From positions 1 through 31,001 of the forward strand of contig JAURJO010000319.1 in assembly GCA_030832235.1 (NCBI GenBank): DNA of 31,001 nucleotides. Reading direction: 5' to 3'. Of this stretch, positions 1 through 6,544 are shown piece after piece. The notes beneath the pieces were generated by a model. The model was not told the DNA's origin and made no database searches. It worked only from the letters and a program-made list of their open reading frames with translations. Source of the DNA: Verrucomicrobiota bacterium (GTDB taxonomy: Bacteria; Verrucomicrobiota; Verrucomicrobiia; Opitutales; Opitutaceae). The position numbers and the translations under genes are program-made. Position 1 is the first letter of the stretch. The number at the start of each line of letters is the position of its first letter.

Positions 1-264
1 CGCGATCCACTCGGCGAACTCTCCAGGCCGTTTCGACCGCCAACTGCCGCTCACAAGGAGGATCACTCCGCGGCCGTTGGGCGAAGGCGCACGCAGCACA
101 TCCAGCGTCAGTGGCTGACCGCGCCGCTCCCCGTAGACCACCCCGTTGATCCGAACGACTCCGGGGTGCAGGTACCACCAACCCGCCCCGAAAAGCACCC
201 CCGCGAAGGCGACCAGGACTCCTGTCGCCACCAGCACGCGCTTCAGGATTCGTTTCCAGCTCAT
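1..264 (-). CDS. Membrane-anchored alpha/beta hydrolase, N-terminal fragment
   Basis: The first 88 codons of a gene that continues beyond the left edge. The start is the ATG whose complement is at 262-264. Residues 1-33 hold a basic start (MSWKRILKR) and one hydrophobic segment ending in GWWYLHPG, so the protein is probably anchored in the inner membrane or exported. Residues from about 40 (NGVVYGERRGQPLTLDV) resemble the opening strands of BD-FAE/esterase-type alpha/beta hydrolases, and a strand VILLVSGSW follows where these enzymes usually have the oxyanion HGGGW. The catalytic serine, acid and histidine would lie outside the window, so the substrate cannot be named. The family call rests on this short pattern alone. 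Confidence 0.6.
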   Translation of the reverse strand, partial: MSWKRILKRVLVATGVLVAFAGVLFGAGWWYLHPGVVRINGVVYGERRGQPLTLDVLRAPSPNGRGVILLVSGSWRSKRPGEFAEWIA

Positions 265-340
265 ACCGCAAAAACGAGGTAAACGCACCTGCGCCTTCCC
301 GAAGTCGCCCAGTCTCCCGCCACGCCGCTCACCCCCAAGA

Positions 341-370
341 ATCCGTGTCTATCCTTGTTCATCCGTGGTT
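341..370. repeat. Three tandem 10-bp units, intergenic
   Basis: Three consecutive 10-bp units (341-350, 351-360, 361-370), each beginning ATCC(G/T)TG, lie in the 147-bp gap between the hydrolase fragment and the methyltransferase. The phasing is exact and the only substitution in the first seven bases is one G to T. I recall similar strings from intergenic DNA of other bacteria including Verrucomicrobiota, but copy number in this genome cannot be seen here. Confidence 0.6.
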
Positions 371-411
371 CCAGACCCTTCGCCGCCGTGCGGTTCTCCC
401 TTCGCGCGCGA

Positions 412-1239
412 CTACATCCGGAACGCAATGATCGTGCCGGCCACACCGACGATCTCCGCGAAACGACCCGCGCGGATCTCCTCGAAGATCGCCCGCGTGA
501 CACCCTCCGCCCGGCTCCCGAAGTCATGGAACGCCATCACCCCGCCCCGGCGCGCGAACGGCGCCCAGGCCGCAATGTCCGCCTTGCACGCCTCGTAAGA
601 GTGGTCGCCGTCGATGAAGATGAGGTCGATGGAACCGTGCCGCGAAGCCATCGCCCGCGCCGCCGCGATGGAATCGTTCACGACCGGCTCGGCGCGGGCC
701 GACAGGCCCAGCGCGGCAAAGTTCGCGCGAAAGATCTCGAGAGTGCTGTTGGCCCCGAGGCGACGGAAGTGGCGGTTGTACCAGGCGGCATCCTCACCGC
801 AGGTGGACAGCCCTTGGAAGTTATCCACCGCGTAAACCTTCGCCCCCTCCCCCTTCAGCCCAGCCGCGAGGAAACAGGTCGAGGCGCCCATCCACGAGCC
901 GACCTCGACGACCTGCGCCCCGGCCGGCGCGTCGCACGCGAGTTGGAAAAGAAAGCCGCGCTCCGGAAAACTGCCCATGTCGTCCTGCTTGAAGTGCCGC
1001 GCGACGCGCAGGAACTCGTCCCAGCGGAGGTCGGGCCGCCGCTTGCGCGCGCCGCGCAGGTAACGCCCGCACTTCTGCGCGAAACGCACGTCACGCACGA
1101 GGGGCCAGTGTTTGAACGCCATGCGGAGTCGGTGGCCGAAGACCACCGTGCGCGCAGCAAAAAACCGCCGCGGCGCCGCGCGCTTGCCCCCGTTCCCTCG
1201 CGGCCAAAGGCTCGCCGCCCATGCCGACACCGGAGTCAC
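412..1239 (-). CDS. Class I SAM-dependent methyltransferase (Methyltransf_24-like)
   Basis: A 275-residue protein with a Rossmann methyltransferase core: the SAM-binding motif I is VVEVGSWMGAS at about residues 110-120, an acidic residue ends the next strand (YAVDN, 136-140), and IDLIFIDGDHSYE at about 204-216 is the signature of the Methyltransf_24/CmcI group, followed by MAFHDFG. Such enzymes often methylate sugars or secondary metabolites. The adjacent glycosyltransferases suggest a glycan substrate, which is inference. The start is uncertain: the first ATG at 1239 gives a basic extension of 39 residues and overlaps the divergent glycosyltransferase by 19 bp, whereas Met-40 at 1122 would remove the overlap. 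Neither has a convincing ribosome binding site. Confidence 0.8.
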   Translation of the reverse strand: MTPVSAWAASLWPRGNGGKRAAPRRFFAARTVVFGHRLRMAFKHWPLVRDVRFAQKCGRYLRGARKRRPDLRWDEFLRVARHFKQDDMGSFPERGFLFQLACDAPAGAQVVEVGSWMGASTCFLAAGLKGEGAKVYAVDNFQGLSTCGEDAAWYNRHFRRLGANSTLEIFRANFAALGLSARAEPVVNDSIAAARAMASRHGSIDLIFIDGDHSYEACKADIAAWAPFARRGGVMAFHDFGSRAEGVTRAIFEEIRAGRFAEIVGVAGTIIAFRM

Positions 1240-2165
1240 CCGCGCCCAAGGTCACCGTCGCGATCCCGACGTACAACCGCGCGGCCTTTCTCCGGCAGAC
1301 GCTCGCGGGCATCGCCGCGCAGCGGTTTCCCCGCGAGGCGTTCGAGGTGCTGGTGATCGACAACAATTCGACCGACGACACCCGCGCGGTGGTCGCGGAA
1401 TTCGCCGGCGAGCGCCCCGCGCCGCGCCACCTTCTCGAGACCAGGCAAGGGCTCGACTTCGCCCGGAACCGCGCGATCGCCGAGGCGCGTGGCGAGATTA
1501 TCGTGTTCGGCGACGACGATATTCTCGTTGAGACCGACTGGCTCGCGCAGATGACCGCGCCCCTCCTGATCGACACGGCGGGAACAATCGGCGCCGTGGG
1601 CGGGGAAGTCATTCCGGTCTTCCCGGACGGGCTGCCGGACTGGGTGCGCGAGTGGCACGCGCCGCTGCGCTTTCGCTCGGACCCCGGGCCGCTGGAGATA
1701 CGTCACTCGCCGATGGGCGCAAACCTCGCGTTTCCGCGCCACGTCTTCGACCAACTGGGGCTTTTCCACACCGCGCTGGACCGGGCGGCCGGTAATTACT
1801 TCTCCGGAGGGGACAGCGAGATGATCCGACGGGTCCGTCAGGCGGGACTCGAGGTGTGGTTCGTCCCGGCGGCCGCGGTGCGCCACCAGATGCCGGCCAG
1901 CCGCACGACGTTTCGCTACGCGGCGCGGCACGCGTTCGACTCGGCCCGCTCGCGCGTGATCGACCGCGCGGGCCAAGCCGGAGCGGCGGGATATCTGGCC
2001 GGACGCCTGATCGCCAACCTCCTCAAAGCCTTTGGCTTCGCGCTCCTCGCGCTGCTCAACGCCCTGGTTTTCCGCACCGGCGCCGCGAAGCAGGCTCTGG
2101 TGCGCGCCTGGCGTTCCTGCGGTTACCTGTACCAGATTCCCCGCAGCCTGCTGGGACGTATCTGA
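1221..2165 (+). CDS. Family 2 glycosyltransferase
   Basis: A 314-residue GT-A fold glycosyltransferase. The N-terminal nucleotide-binding strand VTVAIPTYNR is at residues 11-20, VLVIDNNSTDDT at 43-54, and the metal-binding DxD-type motif VFGDDD at 95-100. A later GGDSEMIRRVRQAG is the usual acceptor-side ED-like motif of GT2 enzymes (here as DSE). The last 60 residues contain a hydrophobic stretch (LIANLLKAFGFALLALLNALVF) that may associate with the inner membrane. It probably adds one sugar from an activated donor to a surface polysaccharide; donor and acceptor cannot be deduced. It diverges from the methyltransferase on the other strand and is followed by a repeat-bearing gap of 178 bp. Confidence 0.9.
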   Translation: MPTPESPAPKVTVAIPTYNRAAFLRQTLAGIAAQRFPREAFEVLVIDNNSTDDTRAVVAEFAGERPAPRHLLETRQGLDFARNRAIAEARGEIIVFGDDDILVETDWLAQMTAPLLIDTAGTIGAVGGEVIPVFPDGLPDWVREWHAPLRFRSDPGPLEIRHSPMGANLAFPRHVFDQLGLFHTALDRAAGNYFSGGDSEMIRRVRQAGLEVWFVPAAAVRHQMPASRTTFRYAARHAFDSARSRVIDRAGQAGAAGYLAGRLIANLLKAFGFALLALLNALVFRTGAAKQALVRAWRSCGYLYQIPRSLLGRI

Positions 2166-2198
2166 GCCCGGCACGCCGCCCGTCCGCGATGGCGAACT

Positions 2199-2263
2199 CT
2201 CCGTTTCCTCCGTTATCTTCTGTTCAATCATGGCGGGAACAGGAGGTAACTGAGGCAACAGAG
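2199..2263. repeat. Imperfect inverted repeat, two 27-bp arms built of 9-mers
   Basis: Left arm 2199-2225 and right arm 2237-2263 are separated by an 11-base loop. By hand, 22 of 27 positions are Watson-Crick complementary, two more are G-T wobble pairs and three are mismatches, so the transcript could fold into a long hairpin. Each arm is also periodic: the left arm reads as three 9-mers of the form CTCCGTTxx, CTCCGTTxx, CTTCTGTTC. It follows the stop of the first glycosyltransferase by 33 bp and could serve as a terminator or mRNA-stabilising stem, but there is no T-run. Confidence 0.7.
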
Positions 2264-2323
2264 TTGGCCCGTTCCACGTCTACCAAGCGCTTCGCATCGG
2301 GGGAAATCTCCCACCCCCATCAA

Positions 2324-2351
2324 TTCAGCGTCTTTGTGCCTACGTGGTGAA
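2324..2351. repeat. Short repeat-like string reaching the next gene's start
   Basis: The string TTCAGCGTCTTTGTGCCT and the following ACGTGGTGAA resemble a short intergenic repeat I recall from other bacterial genomes (AGCGTCTTTGTG... GTGGTGAA). It runs directly into the GTG start codon of the second glycosyltransferase. Only one copy is visible, so calling it a repeat rests on recollection and not on evidence within the window. Confidence 0.35.
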
Positions 2352-3225
2352 CCGGGCCCCGCGCGGCAACGCGCGGCTTTACCCCGCGTCGCGGCGCCTC
2401 CACCGTCCGCGCATCACTCCGACCGTCCATTCCCCGGCCCGCGACGTCCCGCCGCTTTCGGTGGTGATCGTGGCGCGCAACGAGGAGCGCAACCTCCCGC
2501 GCTGCCTCGCGAGCGTGCGCGGGTGGACCGATGAGCTCGTCGTGGCGCTCAACGGAACGACCGACGGGAGCGAGACGGTGTCGCTCGCCGCCGGAGCGGC
2601 GGTCCATCACCTTCCGTGGCGCGGTTACCGCGACACGAAGAACGACGCGTTGGCGCTCGCGCGAAACAATTGGGTACTCTCGCTCGACGCCGACGAGGAG
2701 GTCTCACCCGCGCTGCAGCGCGAGATCACGGCATTCCTCGCCGGCGACGCGCACGAACGCTTTTCCGGCGCCCGTTTCCCGCGCAAGGTATGGTTCATCG
2801 ACCGCTGGATCACGCACGGTGACTGGTATCCCGACCTGAGCCTGCGACTCTTCCGCCGCGATCGCGCGCGCTGGGGTGGCGACGCGATCGTCCACGAGAA
2901 GATCGACTGCGACGGCCCGGTGGCGACGTTGCGGGGCGATCTGCACCATTACTCGTTTCCCGACGTCGCGGCACACGTGGCGAAGATCACACCGTTCGCG
3001 GACCTGTTTGTGCGGCAGCAGCGCGAAAAAGGCAGGCGCTTCGCGATTCCGTCCGCGTTAATCCGCCCTTTGTGGCGCCTTTTTCGCGCCTACGTGCTGC
3101 GCCGCGGCTTTCTCGACGGCTTTCCGGGACTCTACATTGCCGTCGCCACGGCCTTCGGGGTGTTTGTCCGGCACACGCGGCTCTACGAATCCGAACGCGC
3201 CCACACTCCGGAGCCGAGAAAATGA
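2344..3225 (+). CDS. WaaE/KdtX-like family 2 glycosyltransferase
   Basis: A 293-residue GT2 enzyme. After an unusual basic leader of about 37 residues comes LSVVIVARNEERNLPRCLASV, the start of the fold, then the metal-binding region LSLDADEE at about residues 112-119. DGPVATLRGDLHHYSFPD and the following AKITPFADLF match the lipopolysaccharide-core glycosyltransferases of the WaaE/KdtX type, where an H-Y-S/T motif precedes the C-terminal helices. It likely works at the cytoplasmic face of the inner membrane in LPS or other surface glycan assembly; the exact linkage is unknown. Only GTG codons at 2344 and 2347 are available as starts without losing the first beta strand, and no good ribosome binding site precedes them. 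The stop overlaps the next start as ATGA. Confidence 0.85.
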   Translation: MVNRAPRGNARLYPASRRLHRPRITPTVHSPARDVPPLSVVIVARNEERNLPRCLASVRGWTDELVVALNGTTDGSETVSLAAGAAVHHLPWRGYRDTKNDALALARNNWVLSLDADEEVSPALQREITAFLAGDAHERFSGARFPRKVWFIDRWITHGDWYPDLSLRLFRRDRARWGGDAIVHEKIDCDGPVATLRGDLHHYSFPDVAAHVAKITPFADLFVRQQREKGRRFAIPSALIRPLWRLFRAYVLRRGFLDGFPGLYIAVATAFGVFVRHTRLYESERAHTPEPRK

Positions 3226-3623
3226 GAGCCGCGTCCAAGAGCACGCCCCCCGGCGAGGTACCGGCCTTCAGCAAGGTGGCCCAGGATCTGATCGCCTCGC
3301 TGCGCCAGATCGAGTCCGACGCGCCGAAGCGTTCCCGCGTGCGTCCGTCGCGGCCGATCGGCGAGCTGGTCGAATCCATCCTCCAGGAAAACCGCATCGG
3401 ACGCGACGCGCCGGAGCACACCCTCCGCGAGCAGTGGAGCCTGCTAGTCGGACCGGCGAGCGCAGCCTACTCGCATCCGGTGAAACTCGAGCGCAACATG
3501 CTCACGGTGCTCACCTCCCACGCGGTGGTACGCAACGAGCTCTTCCTGCACCGCGAGGAGATCGTCGCCCGTATCCGCCAACTGCGCGGCTGCGAGTCGG
3601 TGAAGGCCCTCCGGCTCACCTGA
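3222..3623 (+). CDS. DUF721 / DciA-like protein
   Basis: A 133-residue protein starting at the ATG that shares four bases with the upstream stop codon, so translation is probably coupled to the glycosyltransferase. Residues from about 45 show the DUF721 pattern: LVESILQENRIG, then LREQWSLLVGPASAAYSHPVKLERNMLTVLTSHAVVRNELFLHREEIVARIRQL in family order. In other bacteria DciA-type DUF721 proteins recruit or load the replicative helicase DnaB; whether this member does so is inference. The N-terminal 40 residues are polar and probably flexible. An in-frame extension upstream to 3072 lies inside the glycosyltransferase and is not credible. The next gene is convergent. Confidence 0.75.
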   Translation: MRAASKSTPPGEVPAFSKVAQDLIASLRQIESDAPKRSRVRPSRPIGELVESILQENRIGRDAPEHTLREQWSLLVGPASAAYSHPVKLERNMLTVLTSHAVVRNELFLHREEIVARIRQLRGCESVKALRLT

Positions 3624-3739
3624 AGCCCGAAGGGCCGGCGGCGTCATCGGACTTCAACCGCGTAAGCCGCGGCTGTCCGGCCCGGCCCCACTGCGATCGG
3701 CGTCTTTCCCCGCTTATGAGTCGCCGCGGCGCAGGATAT

Positions 3740-5404
3740 TTAGGAAGACCGTGCGGCCCGCTTGATCGCGAGCAAATCCTTCATCACGGACGCCAAATCC
3801 GTCGAGCGGTCCACTCCGCCGAACGCGTCATGGACGCGACGGTAAAGGGCGTAGAGGCGGTCGTAGGAGCGTCGGTTGGCGGGGATAGGGCGATAACGGC
3901 GCGGGCGCACGCGCGTCATCGCGCGTTGCGCGGCCGGGAAGTCCCGGTGCGCGCCGGCGAGGACGGCGGCGCTCAAGGCGGAGCCCAGCGCGCAGGCCTG
4001 CGAGGACCCTGCGACCTGCATCTCGCAGCCGGTGATATCGGCGTAGATCTGCATCAGCAGCGGATTCTTCTCCGCGATGCCCCCGGCGCACACGATGCGC
4101 TTCACGGGAACCCGGTAGGCCTTGATCCGCTCAAGGATCGCCCGCGCGCCGAACGCGGTCGCCTCGATCAGGGCGCGGTAGATCTCCGCCTTCGTCGTGT
4201 AGAGCGTCTGGCCCAGCAATAGCCCGGTGAGCAGCGGGTCGACGAGCACCGTGCGGTTGCCGTTGTTCCAATCGAGGGCGAGAAGACCCGACTCGCCGGG
4301 GCGCTGGCCCACGGCCTCGCGGGTGAGCGCGGCGTGGGTCGCGGCATCGCCCCCGCAGACCACCTCAACCCACCACTTGAAGATATCTCCCACCGCGGAT
4401 TGACCCGCCTCGATGCCGTGGAAACCGGGCAGGATCGCCCCCGGCACGATCCCGCAGATGCCGGGAATGTCCGGAACCCGCTTGGCAGACGACACCACCG
4501 CGCAATCGCAGGTAGAGGTGCCGATCACCTTCACGAGCGTCCCCTCCGCAACGCCGCAACCAATGGCGCCGTAATGCACGTCCATCTCGCCGATCGCGAT
4601 TGGGATGCCAGCCGGCAGGCCGAGCCGCCGCGACCATTCGGGGCTCAGTTTTCCCGCCGCGGTATTCGCATCATGGGCCCGAGCATAGAGCCGGTCGCGC
4701 AGATCCGCGAGCGCGGGATCGAGTCGGCGGAGGAAGGCCTTGTCGGGTAACCCGCCCCACTCCTCTCCATAGAGGGCCTTGTGGCCGGCGCAGCACACGC
4801 CGCGCACGACAGCTTCGGGCCGGCCGACACCGGCGAGCACCGACGGGATCCAATCGGCCAGTTCCACCCAGGAGTGCGCCGCGGCGAAAACGGCGGGCGC
4901 CACGCGGCGGCAATGAAGGATCTTCGACCAAAACCACTCCGAGGAGTAGGTGTTGCCACACTTGGCGATGAACCCGGGACGGATCCGCGCGGCGAGCGCG
5001 GTGATCTCGGCCGCCTCCACGACGCTGGTGTGGTCTTTCCAGAGCCAACACTGCGCGTCGAGATTGCGCCGCCACTTCGGCTGCAACGCCAGCGGCCGGT
5101 TGGCGGCGTCGACCGGGATCGGGCTGGAGCCCGTAGTATCGACGCCGATGCCGACAATCTTATCCGACGAAAATCCCTTTCGGCGCCCGGCGGCCGCCAG
5201 CGCCCCGCGCACGCTGCGTTCCAAGCCAAGCAGGTGATCTCCGGGGTGCTGGCGCGCGAGATTGTGATCACGCGGGTCGAGCAGGACGCCCTGGTGCCCG
5301 CTGGGATAAGCGAAGACCGCCGATCCGAACTCCGCGCCGTCGCGGCAGCGAACGACAAGCGCGCGCACCGAGTTGGTGCCGAAATCAATGCCGAGGGTGA
5401 ACAT
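3740..5404 (-). CDS. araB: Ribulokinase-like FGGY carbohydrate kinase
   Basis: A 554-residue FGGY kinase, close to the usual AraB length of about 560. The start MFTLGIDFGTNSVRALVV is the phosphate-1 loop of the actin-like fold. DPRDHNLARQHPGDHLL, the strand ELADWIPSVLAG, and VCCAGHKALYGEEWGGLPDKAFL are the features that separate ribulokinases from xylulokinases and glycerol kinases. ATALGARAIL-type FGGY elements follow (EATAFGARAILERIKAY, IVCAGGIAEKNPLLMQIYADI). It should phosphorylate ribulose (L- or D-) with ATP in the cytoplasm, feeding the pentose phosphate pathway. The start at 5404 is chosen because longer readings run into the upstream methyltransferase. It lies 41 bp behind that gene on the same strand, probably in one operon with it and the esterase. 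Confidence 0.88.
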   Translation of the reverse strand: MFTLGIDFGTNSVRALVVRCRDGAEFGSAVFAYPSGHQGVLLDPRDHNLARQHPGDHLLGLERSVRGALAAAGRRKGFSSDKIVGIGVDTTGSSPIPVDAANRPLALQPKWRRNLDAQCWLWKDHTSVVEAAEITALAARIRPGFIAKCGNTYSSEWFWSKILHCRRVAPAVFAAAHSWVELADWIPSVLAGVGRPEAVVRGVCCAGHKALYGEEWGGLPDKAFLRRLDPALADLRDRLYARAHDANTAAGKLSPEWSRRLGLPAGIPIAIGEMDVHYGAIGCGVAEGTLVKVIGTSTCDCAVVSSAKRVPDIPGICGIVPGAILPGFHGIEAGQSAVGDIFKWWVEVVCGGDAATHAALTREAVGQRPGESGLLALDWNNGNRTVLVDPLLTGLLLGQTLYTTKAEIYRALIEATAFGARAILERIKAYRVPVKRIVCAGGIAEKNPLLMQIYADITGCEMQVAGSSQACALGSALSAAVLAGAHRDFPAAQRAMTRVRPRRYRPIPANRRSYDRLYALYRRVHDAFGGVDRSTDLASVMKDLLAIKRAARSS

Positions 5405-5445
5405 GGGGAAACGGGGTAAAGTTAAAGAGCAGGATGCGGTAAAAA

Positions 5446-6489
5446 TCAGCCACGCGGCTTCTCCGCCCAAACCACGCTGCGATCCGCGACGGTTTCCCGG
5501 AAGCCGAACCCCGTGAATCCCGCTTCCGCCAGCAGGTCCGCCATCTCGGCCGTCCCGTAGCAGCGTCCCTCGGTGATCGCCATCAGCAGGGCGGAGTAGC
5601 GCGCGACGGGCAGCGGACCGCTCTTGTCGGCGTTCAAGTGGGCATCGTGCACGATGATCACACCGCCCGGCTCGAGCGCCGCGAACGAGGCCGCCAGCAA
5701 GGCGCGCACGCCGGGCACGTCCCAATCATGCAGTACATTCGAGAACAGGTGCGCGTCGTGCCCGCGCGGCAGCGGATCGCGGAACATGTCGCCCGCGGCC
5801 ACCGTGACGCGGGAATCCCAGCCGCGGCGGGCAACCATGGTGCGCGCGATCGCGTCGACCGGCGGCCGCTCCAGCACCGTCGCCCGCAGGCCCGCGTGAT
5901 GCGCGACCAAGGTGCACGCGTACACGCCCGAGCCTCCGGCGATGTCGAGCAGGCTGCGGCGGCCGGTGAGCGGCGCGGCCTTCGCGAGCGCCGGTCCGAG
6001 GTAGGCGCCGCGGCAATCCATCGCCGCGGTGAACGAGGTTGCGAAGGCCTCCGTGCGCATCGCGTCGTCCCACGGTTTCTCGTTGCGGTAGCTGCCCCAG
6101 TTAGCCGCATGCCCCGTGCGCAACACCACGCCGTAGTCCCGCGCGACCGGCCGGTCCTTGAGCGAGGCGTAATAGGGCCCGAGAAAAAACGGGGATGTGC
6201 TCACCAGATGCTCGCGGGCCCGGGAGGTGAGCCGGTAGGTCGCACCGTCGCGGCGCAGGAAACCGTCCGCCGTGAAGAGCGTCAGCATCACGTCGAGGGG
6301 ACGCGCCGCCAGTCCAAGTCCGCGCGCAATCGCATCCGATTCGCCGGGGTGGGCGTCGAGCCACGTGAAGAAGTCGAACTCGCAGACCGCCGCCGTCAGC
6401 AGATCCACGGCGTAGAGCCCGTCGCGGTAACGGTAGATCTCGAGCGGATCGGTGTGGGGGACGCGGGTGAGGTCCTCGGGTGGGTTCAT
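5446..6489 (-). CDS. O-methyltransferase, plant/polyketide type (Methyltransf_2)
   Basis: A 347-residue enzyme with the two-part layout of the COMT-like family: an N-terminal winged-helix dimerisation domain (about residues 15-100, including LTAAVCEFDFFTWL and ADGFLRRDGATYRLT) and a C-terminal SAM domain with motif I LLDIAGGSGVYA at 180-191, RVTVAAGDMF at 227-236, NVLHDW at 251-256 and LEPGGVIIVHDAHL. The family methylates hydroxyls on aromatic or polyketide molecules. Its place between a ribulokinase and a secreted esterase is unexpected, so the substrate is open; a phenolic released from plant cell wall would be a guess. The start ATG at 6489 gives the normal family length. The longer reading to 6849 lies inside the esterase and is rejected. 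Confidence 0.85.
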   Translation of the reverse strand: MNPPEDLTRVPHTDPLEIYRYRDGLYAVDLLTAAVCEFDFFTWLDAHPGESDAIARGLGLAARPLDVMLTLFTADGFLRRDGATYRLTSRAREHLVSTSPFFLGPYYASLKDRPVARDYGVVLRTGHAANWGSYRNEKPWDDAMRTEAFATSFTAAMDCRGAYLGPALAKAAPLTGRRSLLDIAGGSGVYACTLVAHHAGLRATVLERPPVDAIARTMVARRGWDSRVTVAAGDMFRDPLPRGHDAHLFSNVLHDWDVPGVRALLAASFAALEPGGVIIVHDAHLNADKSGPLPVARYSALLMAITEGRCYGTAEMADLLAEAGFTGFGFRETVADRSVVWAEKPRG

Positions 6490-6544
6490 GCGGCGATCTC
6501 CAATCGGGCACGGCGCGGCGCGCGACGCAACGCCCGCGCAAGCG

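Noticed and set aside
3657..3675. Small hairpin (CCGCG/CGCGG) between the DciA-like gene and the ribulokinase as a bidirectional terminator.
   Set aside because: The stem is five pairs with no T-run on either strand; such short stems are frequent by chance at this GC content.
5405..5725. N-terminal extension of the ribulokinase to 5725.
   Set aside because: It overlaps the C-terminus of the methyltransferase on the same strand, and the ATG at 5404 begins exactly at the conserved kinase strand.
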